A DNA stretch of 64,000 nt from Echinarachnius parma (lineage: Eukaryota; Echinodermata; Echinoidea; Clypeasteroida; Echinarachniidae). Of the stretch, positions 19,877 to 32,800 are shown piece by piece; the stretch's first letter is position 1, and each line of letters begins with the position of its first letter. A program made the position numbers and the translations under genes. The notes under the pieces are model-generated. The model was not told where the DNA came from. It did no database searches and was given only the letters and a program-made list of their open reading frames with translations. The stretch covers positions 12,501 through 76,500 of the forward strand of contig JBAMJV010003069.1 in NCBI GenBank assembly GCA_037951105.1, in the 5' to 3' direction.

Positions 19877-22664
19877 TGTGGCGTTTTGGGGGGTAAAGAG
19901 ATCTAAATTTCCGACTAACTAAATTCATACAAATAATCTATCGATAGCACTGCCACCAGGTGACTTTTATGGCCATAAAATCACCGAAACCAGTTAAGAG
20001 CAAACTTTAAGTCATTTGCTTATTTAGAAAGTTCTTTGTCTAGAAGGGAATATTTAAACACCCGGCTTCCCATAGCCACTCAGTCCGAACCGCTAATCAC
20101 GTGACCAGAACTCGCACTCATCACTTCGTACTGCAACACAGCGAATCATTCCTCAAATGCAGGATTTCTACCATATGGAGGAGATGACATCGCAATTCAA
20201 AGATGCCGAGATATTCCTACAATCGAGGTAAATGACTCGTATTTTAGTATTTTCTATTGTCTTAATCACAACTCCTAATTTTAAGAGTTTTCACACCATC
20301 ACATTCGTCAGTCACTGATGAATCTGGTCACCGTGCATACGGACAACAACAATCTCCCCAGACATACTAAACATTCACAGATCTCACCCATCGTGGCTTT
20401 TTAATGAGCGTCGACGACGTAAATTCGTTTTGTTCACCATATATGAACTAGTCGGTTAAATAAGCATAAGTTTCTATCTTAGACAAGATCAATTCATTCA
20501 ACAACCCAATCATTACACAGCACCTCTAAGTTCTAATCAATTAACATTTAAACTGCTGCTCATTCCAAACAAATATAAATAACACGGTTTGGAAAGTAGT
20601 AATTTAAATAAGCATTAATCAGGAATATTTATTACAATAAAAGCCAACATTCTTGCTTCATGTAGCAATATAAATCTGATGCATAAGAGCATAAAACAAT
20701 TTCTTAACGAGAATACAAAAGTCCAATGTTCGGAATTCCTAAGAGTAAGACATTGTCCAAATGTCTAAAAATTTAGACTTAGAGACTACACTGTACAATT
20801 TACTGAGACTTTGTAAAAATGTCCAAATACTTAGACTTGAGACTTAGACTTTTATGAAAATGTCCAAAAGTTTAGACTTTAATTAAAATGTCTAAAGGTT
20901 TAGACTTTGCCAAAACATAATAAAAGTATGAAAGCTCTAGATTATTAAAATGTCTAAAAGTTTAGACCTTTATCCAAATGTCTAAAAATTTAGACTTTGT
21001 GAAACATGAGAAAGCGTGAAAGTTCTTGACTATTCTGTTCTTAAACATGTGAGGTTCATACAGACTTCCCTTTATAGGAATGTTACTATAAGACCAATTA
21101 ATTAGTGGCCAACTAATCAATTTCAACATTACAGAGACTAATCTTTCCTTCCTGTGATCATGTATTTAACCTATACTAGCTGACCTACAGCTCCACTTAC
21201 AACTACTAATATTTACAAGACTACCCCTCACCGGGATCAATTTTCCCATCTGGACGCCACCCCCCTGGCTCTTTTAGGGAATCATACCGAAGTTACTTAT
21301 CGTATATGCCCGAACACCATTCCTAGTTCTGTGTATTTGTCAGACTCAAGCTTGTCAGGCTCCTAACAAAATACTAATCAAGACCAAATACATGTCACTT
21401 TATCTCCACTACAATTTGGATCTGCAATTTCCAATTGTCTTATCTATTTCTATAATGAAAGTCTATAATCAACAAAGATGGTCCTCACTCTATTTATTAT
21501 ATTCCAACCATAACCATTTCAGAATAATCTAAGGACTAATAACCTTTCTCAAAGTCTTTATTTATGAGGCATTCACTTAAACTACCAAGAATAAGCTCAG
21601 ACTTAATTATTTATTACAATATCTACTGTCCGAAGACGTCATCGCCTCAGAAACTCGGTCCTTCCGAGAATCACACTTTGGCTGGTGTCTCATTTGGACT
21701 AAAATCCATAGGGGTTGACGCACGATGATGTTCTTACAAGATTAAATGTCTTTACGAATTACCGGTCTAAATGTCTAAATGTCTAAATGTCTAAATGTCT
21801 AAATATTTAGACAACATTTAGAAACAAAATTAATGATCAAAAATCAATTAATAAATAATAATTGAGTAAATGAATCAATAAATAATTGCCGGTAAATAAA
21901 TCAGTAAGATTAAACAAAACAAAAATATATGGCTTAAACTATTTATAAACTACTGTGTACGAAAGCTATGGTGACATTTTAACTAAGTAATTGAGGCTCT
22001 CAGCCTCTCCACCCAAAAGTTCATTTTTGTATGTATAATTAGAGACCGTTTACGAGAATCTGGTTTCCGAATTTGAAATAATTCCAAAGAGTGACAAAAG
22101 ACCTTCGAGACTACTGCTTGCTGTCAATCATAGGTGTCGCTAGGAAACGGAGTGAAACCCGTCATTGTTTATATACCAGGTATGCGACCGCCCGTGCGTA
22201 AACACATTTTTTTTTTGTTATGAGCTAACCAATGGACTTTGATCATTGCGCGTTTTTGCGCACACAAACATGCATAATTCATGAGTAAGACAGTATTGTA
22301 TGCGTGAGCTTACCAATGGACTATGCTTATTGCGCGTATTGCGCATACAAAAATGCATAATTCATTTATAAAGTCAGTATGCAAAATTATCGAAGTTATT
22401 TATTTATTTTCATAAGGAATATCAAATATCCAGTGCGAAGGACAATGAGACCGGAAAAACCACCAAAGTAATTGGAAAACTCTATCTTGAGGGAATGCTT
22501 GAGTGAAACTACAAAATATGACATTTAAGGAAACAAAAAGAAATCAAGGCTCAAACTACCGTGTGTACTTCGTTTTGCAACCCAAAATTTGATCGTGCAG
22601 TCCCACACATACATTTTCAAAGTGAGTGAATAACTGGAATTATAAATTCGCATTTTCCGTCACA
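19877..22664 (-). repeat. 5' LTR (right copy) of the Gypsy-type element
   Basis: Same 2788-bp length as the left copy and apparently near-identical. As the upstream LTR for a minus-strand element it should drive transcription. It is followed on the right by the ATAA duplication at 22665-22668. Confidence 0.95.
22167..22175 (-). promoter_or_regulatory. TATA box in the 5' LTR
   Basis: The minus strand reads TATATAAAC about 490 bp into the LTR. Just upstream in U3, two similar blocks carry ATTGG (inverted CCAAT), GCGCAATA and ATTATGCAT, a plausible tandem enhancer. Transcription would start about 30 bp downstream. The same motif lies at 13440-13448 in the other LTR. Confidence 0.6.
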
Positions 22665-22668
22665 ATAA

Positions 22669-23294
22669 TGTATCGCGTGTTCGTGTCACAATACACTGCC
22701 AGCTATTCGTATGTTGTGTAGTGAAGTGGGTTCTACAACATGTAACTTGCCGTAATATATTCAGGATGAAACCAACTACATTAATAATAATTACATTTGA
22801 AACCGGCGAGTTATCCTCCCTTCCATCTTTACCCCAGCATTATTCTTTCAATTAATTTATTGTATTGTTTGATTTATTTTGTTTTATATTAATGTATTCC
22901 CACCTTTGTTCAAAACAGATACCCTACAAATGAAAAAAAAAAATATTGATTTGTAAAATTTGTCAAAATGACGAATGATTATTTCTATTATTATTATCAT
23001 TATTACTATTATTATTATTATTAAGCTTACAAATCATTAAATTAAGAAATGTTTATAAGAGTCAATGTCATAGTCTCATAGACGTACAGTATACATATTA
23101 CAGAAAACTTCCTTGCAAAGGCCAACGGTAGAGCATTGAATGGGGGAAAAAAAACAACACAATTTGTTTATATATAAAGAATATATCTTTCGCAGAAATC
23201 GTCCTACGAAACAATCCGAGAAACAATCATGCAAATAATTGACCCGAAATCTGGACACTTCAATGCAACTAATGATACCATATTATACACTCAC
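22669..23294. other. Intron sequence with a TTA/ATT microsatellite
   Basis: Between the LTR element and the LRR-like exon. It contains an imperfect ATT-rich run at about 22980-23025. No gene. Confidence 0.5.
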
Positions 23295-23476
23295 ATGATG
23301 TGCTGCATGGTGCTGACAGCCCTGCCCGCCTCCACCCAGCGGACGAGGGTCTTCTCATCGATGCGCAGGCTCTCCAGCCTGATCCACTCCAGTGAGGTCA
23401 AGGATTGAAAGCAGGAAAACAGCTTCAGGGAGAGAGCTTCGCCTAGCTCGGCGTCCTTTATGAAGAGTCTATGTAT
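23295..23476 (-). CDS. LRR-like exon of the NACHT receptor gene (182 nt)
   Basis: On the minus strand a pyrimidine-rich tract (TTCTTCCTTCCCCTTG...CTAG) precedes the exon and a consensus donor GTGAGTG follows it. The frame starting at phase 0, as left by the preceding LRR exons, is open and encodes about 60 residues with leucine-rich repeat character: LKLFSCFQSLTSLEWIRLES. It ends with two bases over. Three damaged copies of its first half lie just upstream at 23640-24600. Confidence 0.75.
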
Positions 23477-23639
23477 CTAGATGTACAAGGGGAAGGAAGA
23501 AGAAGTAATTAGTTCTCAAGAAATACTATACATTCATGTTAATGAGCTATTACATACGAAATGAAATGTATTGAATTGAAATGAAATGAAATGAAATGGA
23601 ATCCATTTTTGTTTCAAATAAATAATATTCACATTTCAT

Positions 23640-24600
23640 ATTAATAAGAAATAACACCGCAGCACGATCCCCCGCAGTGAGGTCAATGATTGAAAGCAGG
23701 AACACAGCTTCAGGGAGAGAGCTTCGTAGCTCGGTGTACTGTATGCTGATTTCATATCTAGATGAAAGCAGGGGAAGGAAGACACAGGAATTAGTTCCCA
23801 AGAAATACTATACATTCATGTTAATGAGCTATTACATACGACATGAAATGTATTGAATTGAAATGAAATGAAATTAAATAAAATACATTTTTGTTTCTAA
23901 TTAATAATACCAATTTAATATTTACACTTATTCTTAGTTCATTTTAATAAGAAATAACACCATAACATGCAACACGATCCGCCCAGTGAGGTCAAGGATT
24001 GAAGGCAGGACCCGCGCAGCTTCAGGGAGAGAGCTTAGTCTAGCTTGCTTGGTGTCCCGTATGGTGATTTCATATATCTAGTACAAGGGGAAGGAAGACA
24101 AAGTAATTAGTTCTCAAGAAATATCATACATTCGTGTTATAAAAGAGCTATAGCATTACATATGAAATGAAATGTATTGCATTGAAATGAAACGAAATGG
24201 AATCCATTTTTGTTTCTAATAAATATTAACAATTTAATATTTACACTGTATAAAATATTCTCAGTTCATATTATTAAGAAATAACACCGCAGCATGATCC
24301 GCCACTTTGAGGTGAAGGTTTGGAGCCAGGACCCGCGCAGCTGTACGTAGGGAGAGAGTTTCGTCTAGCTCGGTATCCGTATGGTGATTCTATTTAGATG
24401 AAAGCAGCAGAAGGAAGACAAAGTAATTAGTTCTCAAGAAATATCATACATTCATGTTATAAAAGAGCTATAGCATTACATATGAAATGAAATGTATTGA
24501 ATTGAAATTAAACGAAATGGAATCCATTTTTGTTTTGAATCAATAATAACAGTTTAAAATGTACACGTATATTCTCATTTCAGATTAATAAGAAATAATT
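23640..24600 (-). pseudogene. Three decayed partial copies of the LRR-like exon in a ~300-bp tandem array
   Basis: The segment GTGAGGTCAAGGATTGAAAGCAGG and the exon start with its pyrimidine tract recur near 23677, 23980 and 24308, spaced about 285-330 bp. Each is followed by the same intron sequence (TTAGTTCTCAAGAAATA and ATGAAATGTATTGAATTG). The copies keep the acceptor side but lack the GC-rich second half of the exon and its donor. They carry indels and are unlikely to be spliced in. Confidence 0.75.
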
Positions 24601-26802
24601 TATTTTTTTGTAAAAAACATTTTGTTAATTGATGACTTGACTGGCAAAGAAATATCCAAATGGTAATGGAGGCTATGACTCATGAGTATGATGTCATTAA
24701 CGCAGTTCTAAGCCGACATTTATCTCCTAGACAAAAATGTATGTTCATCCTTCAAACGTTTTTATTCAATGTATAAATGTTTACCTCATTTCCACCCTGA
24801 GAATCCAGTGATTGTATTTTGTATGTAGGGATCTTAGGAGGTGAAGTTGGTCCTAAGACTTGTCTTCAGATCAACTTTGGTATTCTGTAAGTTGCTCTTA
24901 AGGTTGATCTTAAGAAGATAAGATCAACTCCAAGTGATTAGGTCTGCAAATTAATGTAAATTATCTGTCCTAAAGATAATAATAAGACGTATTCTGTAAC
25001 AGCAGTATAGCCTATATAGGGTCAACGCGTGCTCCTGCCATGTCGATCTTAGCCATTGCATACACGCAACAGATCAACTTTACAAAATACAAATTTTGCC
25101 GATCTTAGGGAGGTCTTAGACTCTTACTGCTTAGTCTTAGTCTTAAAGTTGATCTTATTATCATACTGCGTTCATTGCTAGAATAATGCAGACGAATTGA
25201 CGCATCCCGTGGACAAACATAAATAAGCATTAAATAATTTATTGTAATAAGAAATAGGATTGTCGCCCGCGACAATCCTATTTCTGTCACAGATCGTCTG
25301 CGGCCACTAGCGTTCTGCACGAATTGACGATGGCGACATTTAAAAAGTTTGCATTGTCATCACTCAAGTCAAGATTATAAATGGAAATTGTATTGGACCA
25401 TTTTTCGGAACACTGTCTGTGGGCCATGGCCCATGGCTTCGGAACGGTTAAAAAGGTAACAGTTAATCATCACTTATTAAATTAGATATTTGCTTATACA
25501 TTGCATTGTCATAATATTAAAAAACATGTTTAAACTTGGCAATAATATTAATAACATTTCAATTTAAATTATAAGCGCCGAATCACCGTACGACGACGCT
25601 ATCTTTGACTTTGTACACAGACACTGCACAATTCGGTCACTCTCATTTTTAAAGTTTAAAACTTTAATGAATCCGTAACAATAATTATAATTTTGTTTTA
25701 ACTTAATTGTTCCATTTTGTAAAGATATGAAATCTTTATTATACACACTTTTTAGAAAAGAACAAGATAAACATGTATTCAGTACAGAAAATCATTGTAC
25801 TTACATTTTATTGACGACCTTCAGCCGCATATCAGCGTGGGGTTCACATCACGATTCCCAAACACTTTAGTCTTAATGATTTGGTTTTACGACTCGATCA
25901 TATCGATCGATCGAGCTGCGCTGCTACTACTACCCTCAGAACATAGTGCTTTTCCTGTATACCGTACGCGTACCCTAGCGCCTAGCCTAGCGATATAGCT
26001 ACCAGCTGCTCTGATCTGAGCTGAGTCAAAGACGCTTAATGGAAAGACCGACCACTGGACAATTTTCTTGTACAAAGTGAATGGGCAGCGCGCGATATGT
26101 CCTCAGTTAATGCGCGCAATTACAGTCCTGACGTCACAATGCAAATTGCACAGGGGGTTCCCCACATATGTATTGTTGCAATTGTTGTTGTTGCTGCTGG
26201 CTTAATGTACGTGAATGACTCGGCTATTTTTAGCCTAGCAACAACACTATTTTCGGAAATAAATCAGCTGACTAAGCGCACCGATTTTATAATGCGCACA
26301 CATACGCAGTTATCATTGGTCAATTATTCCACAATGCAGTATCATGTTGGGAAGAACAAAGTCGATTGGTTTGTCGGTGCGTATATTCCAGACAGTGTGC
26401 GTGATAATATGCAAATATCCAAATATGCCATTGCCTGTTTATTGTGCACGTTCGAGATCTGTGAATTTAACAATTCTTTATTTCAAAAATGTGAGTGAAA
26501 ATCTCTAAAAGCTATCGACTATAATTTTTAAATATTTTTACCTATACAAAGACAATATTGAATTAGAAAAGCAATGTGTCCCCCAGGTGTACCCAACTTG
26601 GAGATAAGCTGACTAGCCTGAATTTGCCGAGTTTAATTAAGTACGTTCTGATCCTTACTTTTGTTTAAATTAATACTAACAAAGGGAACATTTGTTCCAA
26701 AAAAGCTATCGACTATAATTTTTAAATGTTTTGTCATTAATTTAAATGAACAAGATTCAGTACTGTAGCCAAACCTCTGGGTGTACCCAACTTTCTCTTT
26801 AG
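24601..26802. other. Non-coding stretch with repeat fragments
   Basis: It contains a foldback-like segment (about 24830-25160, with repeated GATCTTA and AAGATCAAC motifs in both orientations), a perfect hairpin at 25251-25284 and an uncharacterised 133-codon plus-strand ORF (26097-26498) that I do not accept as a gene. By position it is receptor intron. Confidence 0.45.
25251..25284. repeat. Perfect 16-bp hairpin with 2-nt loop
   Basis: The arm GAAATAGGATTGTCGC is followed by CC and then its exact reverse complement. It could be the centre of a small foldback element. No terminator role is expected in this genome type. Confidence 0.85.
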
Positions 26803-27030
26803 CTCGATTTGAACTTCAGTAAACGCGACTCAAAAGCAGCCACTACTAGGAAATCTAACTCGCTATCGCTGGAGGTGCCTTTTGTCAGGACGAACTGCTT
26901 CCAAAAGTCCTTTTTTCCTAATACGGCACGTGATTGGAACGACATACCTTTCTCACTAACGTCAATAATGAACTCACAAACTTTTAAACTGAAACTAAGC
27001 AGCCAACAAGTCAAACAGTGCGACTAGATC
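26803..27030 (+). pseudogene. 3' end of a LINE reverse-transcriptase ORF (truncated)
   Basis: About 75 plus-strand codons end in a natural stop. They show the C-terminal signature of CR1/L2-type LINE ORF2 proteins: VPFVRTNCFQKSFFPNTARD, then WND(I)P and a short tail with FKLKL. An in-frame stop lies at 26800-26802 and the polymerase domain is absent, as in a 5'-truncated insertion. It is antisense to the receptor, inside an intron. Confidence 0.75.
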
Positions 27031-28079
27031 ACCCCACCCTCACCGACCTCTATCTAATCTCATCAAGTTGAGTGATGCTCCTGTAGGAGTCTTTTCAACC
27101 TATCCAACCGAAGTACCGAAGTACCGAATCTTCATTTTGTTTGAAGGAACATCGCTGCGCGGCCGCTAGTGATCTGTCTTGTAATTCTACAGTCTTTGGC
27201 TGAGTGCATGTAACCTAAGACGCTTAATTCTACCATGTAACCAAAGACGTAATTCTACAGTCTTTGATGTAACGTCATGCTCATTTGCATACGCGCGCCT
27301 GCTTTGGGAAGCGTGATGTTGTAATCAAAGTCATATTTATTTAATAATGTATGCCTTCCCGTTAATTGTTTTTAATACAAAACATTTCATATGATAGCAT
27401 TTTGTATTGGCTAAAAGATAAAGTATTACGTTAAAAGATATAGTTAGTAGTTTAAGAAATTTAAGACATTTTAGTTCGTGAAATTGAATATAATTCACTT
27501 AAGTCGCTGCTGCAAGCCAGTGCGCAAAGAATATAAAGTGCATACGGTACGCATCATCAATATTATAGGACTTTTGGGGTAAAAATTGTGGTTTTATCTA
27601 AGACTTTATTATAAGATTAAAGTCTTTCTTTATAGGAACATGGAGGAATTATGGTGCTATTTTAAAGGATGTATTATACATTTTAAGTAGTGTTTTATAA
27701 CTGAAATTTCTGAAAGCGTGTAGGACTACCATTACTCGGTGTATGCATTACCTCGCTGTGCTGTGCTCTGATTTCCCCTACGCCGCATTAAATAGTCTAT
27801 AAAGGGTGCCACACCCCCCCCCCCCTCCCCCCCCCCCCAAAAAAAAATATAGTAACAAAATGATTATGTCCATCGGAAAGGGTGTCTTTTCCAATAAACA
27901 ACGATACCAAGAACAGTGATTTTGGACAAGTAGATTTTGTTTTAGGACGTCTTAAGTGAGACCATGAATGTCAGGTTCCCATTTTTTATCAATTTTTACA
28001 AAGTGAGGGCCTGATAAATCGCACTTCCTGCCCGTCATAGCATCGAACCACTATGCACATTCTTTCGGCACACAGCTGA
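27031..28079. other. Non-coding intron-like stretch
   Basis: A LINE 3' tail may extend a little into this region (to about 27110). A C-rich run with a following A-run lies at 27813-27847. No gene. Confidence 0.4.
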
Positions 28080-28255
28080 ATGCACACTAACAATGGCGCG
28101 CCGAACATCATCGACCTTGCAATTAACCCTTGGACCTCGTACTGTAGCAAGATATGGCGATCGAGCTTTTTCAGTAACAAATTACCAGCGCATATAACAC
28201 TCATTCCCTTGACCAGTTTAAGACCTTGCTGAAAACGCACCTTTTTAATTCATAA
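28080..28255 (+). pseudogene. Second LINE 3' remnant, frameshifted
   Basis: Two plus-strand frames together resemble the C-terminus of a LINE ORF2 protein: LGPRTVARYGDRAFSV (frame at 28102) and then, in another frame, LDQFKTLLKTHLFNS before a stop at 28253-28255. A frameshift and an internal stop separate them, so it is dead. Confidence 0.65.
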
Positions 28256-29861
28256 ATGGTATTCTACACGGGTTCAGTTGTGAGTCGGTCAAAGGAGGTG
28301 CACACCGTCTTATTTCTTGTATGTTTGATAGTTATGTTTGAATGATCTCATTTGTATTATGCGTGATTTATGGAAAAAATAATAGATTTATAATGTGTGT
28401 GTTTATTATAACTTTTGGTTGTTAATTTGTAGACCGATAATGGTACGCTTAGAAACGACCGTATTAAAACGCCTTACAAATGTTGTGTATTATAATTATT
28501 ATTTATTTATTATGTTATATTTCGTAATTAAAAAGTTGCAATACTTGACGTGCTCGAGAATGACTGTACGTTATGCGTGTGATAGATTTGGTATTTGTTA
28601 TGCACATTGGTATAGCATATTATAATGTGTTTGTATGAATGGATTATACTGCTATTGCCATTGTGTGAGTGATTGTGCTAATTTTCATTTAATTTTGAGC
28701 TAAGTCTATAAAATAATTTAGAAAATGTGTCATGTTAATTAAGCTGAATGCACCAAATAGGGTTATAGGCAAAATAGGCACATTTGCCTGTCCGTCGTGA
28801 CCGTGATAACTTGAATGAACAAACGTAAATTTCGGTGCCCGAAAATGAAATTGAATGAACGCGTAGTGAATTTGATTGCTCGAAATTGAAAAAAGGAATG
28901 TGAGTAAACCAAATTGGATGCAGGTATTGTGAAATTGAATGATCGAATTTCCCCCCTTAGCAAGAAACGCGTGAATTTGAATGACCCTTGTGTGAATTTG
29001 GGTGAGAAAAGTATGAAAGATATGACCGGGAAAACCTCCCTATAGTATAGAAATGATGCATTACTTTTTTTGTCAAAATTTGGTTCTCTATAATTTAACC
29101 TGCCTACTAGTATTTTACTGATCCGATACAAATAATGTGGGAACAGTTTAAGTATTTGCAATTTTAATACATTTGCAAATAAATCTCTTAATGTATCAGT
29201 CACACTGCAAAACCAATCCAAACCATCACCAGACCGAACAATTCGTGGACGTTTCGGGGACGTTGGGGGTGCTGTCGGTTTGGTGTCGGAGTGGTATCGG
29301 TCTCCAGTTTGGACTCCGAACCCACCCCGACAAATTATCGGGGAGCTTGAGGGGACATGTCGAAGTCGATTCGAGGACAGTTCGGAGAGATCGGTGTTGA
29401 TGAGGGCATTTTTCATTCGGTTTCAGTTCGGCCGAATCAAAATGGCTTCATTACCGAACACTATCCTCGCACTTTTGAGGAGGGGCAAAATCTTTGGTTA
29501 TATTATATGCCAAGTAAATTTTTCTGAGATAAAAAGAGTCATTTCTCAGTACTGTCAGCTATATAATAATTCGTATGGTTTGCTCAAAACTAAAGATAAT
29601 TAGTTCTTCATAATATTTGCGACACGGTGAGCCTGTGTTTATATGTAATGCCTAAGGGGCATGTTAGAGAGGTGACAATTGTGGGGCGACTCTCCACCCC
29701 ACCCCTTCCCTCCTTGCAGCCCCTTTGGCCCCCACAACACGATGTCTTACTTATTGCATTGGGAGGGACGGCACCTTATGAATGTCTTTACTTTAAAATA
29801 ATTATCACCCATATAGCCATATAGACATATGAATGTCATTCTCCATGCAGTTCATGCATCA
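28256..29861. other. Non-coding stretch with low-complexity GAATTTGA-type repeats
   Basis: The region 28790-29000 repeats loosely around GTGAATTTGA/GAAATTGAATGA, which creates a 217-codon minus-strand ORF by chance. The CGG-rich segment 29198-29430 begins CAGTCACACTGC and resembles, in base composition and phrases, the segment 31110-31382 that ends GCGGTGTGACTG. The two may be halves of one old element. Confidence 0.4.
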
Positions 29862-32800
29862 GTTGGTCGTATAACCCATTCTCATTTCTCCTGGATAACT
29901 CTCTCTAACCCAGTATCATTCTCTCCTCTCTTCCAAGACTCAGATCAGGGCTATATAGACGTTTGTCAAAAGAAACATACTCAAAGGGATAGTTGAGATT
30001 CAGTAAGAAAATGCAGTTTTGGTCAAACTGAATTTTAGTAACCCAAACCTGTAATATTACATAACAACCTACTAGTTATAACTCCACCATCATGACCATG
30101 CTCGAAATGAATGCAACATTACAAACGACCAAATAAAAAAACCTCTTATCATTTTAAAATGAGCCGTCAATACTCAAGAGGGCTCTTGAATAAATTAGAA
30201 TAGTGATTAGATAGTGGGATGATCAAGAACTTAAAGGGGTAGTACAGTTTTGGTAAGGCTGAACTTTAGTAACCAAACCTGGACAGTAACATTATAAACT
30301 AATAGTTATAACTCTACCATGCTCGAAAGGTAAACAAAATTACAAACGACTAAGTAAAAAAAACCCGTTATCATTCAAAAAGAGCCATTAAAACACAAGA
30401 GGGCGCTTTCTAAAAATGCATTGGTTTCAACCATTTTTCATTCAAAATTATGCATGCGATGTTTTATTGAAACAATGATTAAATAGAGAGATCATCAACA
30501 ACTATTTAAAAAATGCTTTTGACAATTTTTTAAAAAGTGCAAGCATTTTTTTTATTTTTGGAAAAAACCATCTAATTATTTGGGCCTCAAATAATTATAT
30601 GGTCAGATATATTTATTGATATTTCAGCCGTTTCTGGGTCGATTTTGACCAAATAAAGTTTATTCTGCCATTAAAATAGCACGTTCTCTCAAATTCGACA
30701 CTCAGTTTGTCATTACCTCACAACAAAATTGTGATGAGCAGCGCCCTCTCTACCAAAACTAAACTAGCCCTTTAATACCATCAACAATTATAAATCATTT
30801 AACGGCTGGTTCAAAATGATCGAATTATTGAAGGACTCCACAATGATTACAAAAATGTTAATGAATATGGATATTTAAGCCGTTTCTGACCCGATTTTGA
30901 TCAAATAAAGTTTATTCTGTCACTAAAATTGTATGTTCTTTGACACTCGGCTTTTCATTATCTCACAAATGATTTTGTGTAGCGCCCTCTACACAAAAAA
31001 CTTAACTATCCCTTTTACTTTATTATTGTTCATGCATATATTTTCCTGCTGTGGAAGCTGGGTGCTGGACATGATGACTCTCACATCTCGATAATTATTC
31101 CCTTTTATTTTACTGAGGGGATGAGTTCGGGCTGTGTTCCATGTGAGTTCGGGATTGTCGGTTTCATGGCGGGGTTTATTCTGGACGTTATCGGGGTCTT
31201 ATCGGTCTTGATTCGGTTGAATGCAAACCGAATACTCGCGCTGAATGCTGAATACAGACCGATAGAAGACCGAATGATTTTTGATCTGACTGCTAACCCC
31301 AGTCGGGGCTCTTGTCAGTGCCCAATAAAGCGGTAAATTGTAATTTAGTTCGGTTTGGTGTCGGTTTGGCGGTGTGACTGCCGCAGCTACATAACCGACA
31401 ACTTCTATAGAAAACGGGTAACATCGCACATTACAACTTAATCGGTTACAACATGAAATGATCGATCAATGGTAATGATAGATCGATCACATGTTCGCAT
31501 GATCGATTGCTCATTGCTCATAGTCCCAAAATATTACAACTAATCGGATCACACTTATCTTTCTTCCTATGCCACATATATTTGGAATCATCATACTAAC
31601 ATGACTAGCCTACTCTGAGTTGATTTTTTTTAGTCATGCTTTCCCGTAATTCAAGCCACAAAGAAACACTGCCCATATATTTACAACTTGAAGGAGGTTT
31701 CGAAATGAGACCACGGACAAGTCAGAAGTTTTTATTCATTGATCAATAATTTGCATAAATTAATCATTGGGAAATAAATGGCCATATTTTTGTTTAGCTC
31801 CAAGTGCCTTTGAATAAAAGTACATAACTAAGAAATGGAGAATCTACAATTACGAAGTGATCAGGTCGATCGAAGCCTCCACAAAACCCTTTATAGGGGG
31901 TTAACAAATAAAAAAACATACAGTAAATAAATGCATATGAAGAATTTATCTTATTCCGATAAAATACTACTACTTATTCTAATAACGCTTAATCTATCCA
32001 GGGTAGCTACTTCAGTGACGAACAATACCCCTTCAGTTGGCCTTGGATAGCATTGATGTTATTAGTATTACCCATCACTGTTCTATAATTCTGTTGAACC
32101 CACGACCCCCAATTATGAAACGCACACTCTTTCAAAAAGCCCCCCTCTTAAATGTTTTTAAAATAAAAAAAAACAAGCAAGAAATTAATTTTAAAACCTT
32201 TTATCACAATACAAATATTACCTCCGAAATTTTCGGCTGTCGGATGTAAATATTTGTAATGTGATCAAGAGTTTAAAATGAATTTCTTATATACATTACC
32301 AACACAGATGAACTTTCATACAAATAAACAAACAGTTAATAATGCATACTTTATGTCTAATAAGAATTACTATATCCCTCATACGATCGTTTTACTATTG
32401 AATTTGGCATACGATAGTTTTGGACAACACTCGCAATCACGTGACTGGGCTTGTCGGTAAAAAATAACATTAAAAGTGCGTTACGCGATTGTTAGTATAC
32501 AACTAACGAATGGGCTTCTTGTGATAGTCAATCATTACGTTTCACCCAAGTTAGAAAATATCCGCTTCTCAGGCCTGAGGAGAGGTTGAGAGATTTGTGC
32601 CTCTAGTAGAATTTTATCATCGTTTACACCGTTCTTATCGGTTTACTGCGTGTAACCGGAGGAGATTATCTCTATAATACCACTAGGTCTCGGGGGGCAG
32701 TTAACAGGGCATGGATTGTTGACGAAAGCTATTAAAATGGTTGAGTTGATTTCCACCCTGGTGGAGATCACGGCTAACTTAGTGAAACGTAATGATAATA

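Larger units (their letters stand above)
11150..22664 (-). mobile_element. Complete young Gypsy-type LTR retrotransposon (11.5 kb)
   Basis: Two 2788-bp direct LTRs (11150-13937 and 19877-22664) flank a 5939-bp interior. The ends are TG...CA, and the 4-bp duplication ATAA is present at 11146-11149 and 22665-22668. Reading the minus strand, the order is LTR, primer site, gag, pol (protease, reverse transcriptase, RNase H), integrase with a GPY/F-type tail, a C2H2 ORF, polypurine tract, LTR. Pol order with integrase last places it in Gypsy/Metaviridae rather than Copia. Comparing the LTRs by eye I found one substitution (A at 12421 against C in the other copy), so the insertion is recent. It lies in an intron of the NACHT gene in the gene's own orientation. 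Confidence 0.95.

Noticed and set aside
26097-26498. 133-codon plus-strand ORF with a hydrophobic segment
   Set aside because: No recognisable domain, no splice or promoter context, and it lies antisense in an intron among repeats. A chance ORF is the simplest reading.
28763-29416. 217-codon minus-strand ORF
   Set aside because: Its Phe/Arg/Ser-rich sequence follows degenerate GAATTTGA repeats and part of a CGG-rich repeat. No domain or start context supports it.
31121-31336. 71-codon ORF conserved near 31121, 34151 and 37884
   Set aside because: It is repeated only because the tandem units are repeated. The opposite strand is open too, and no domain is seen.
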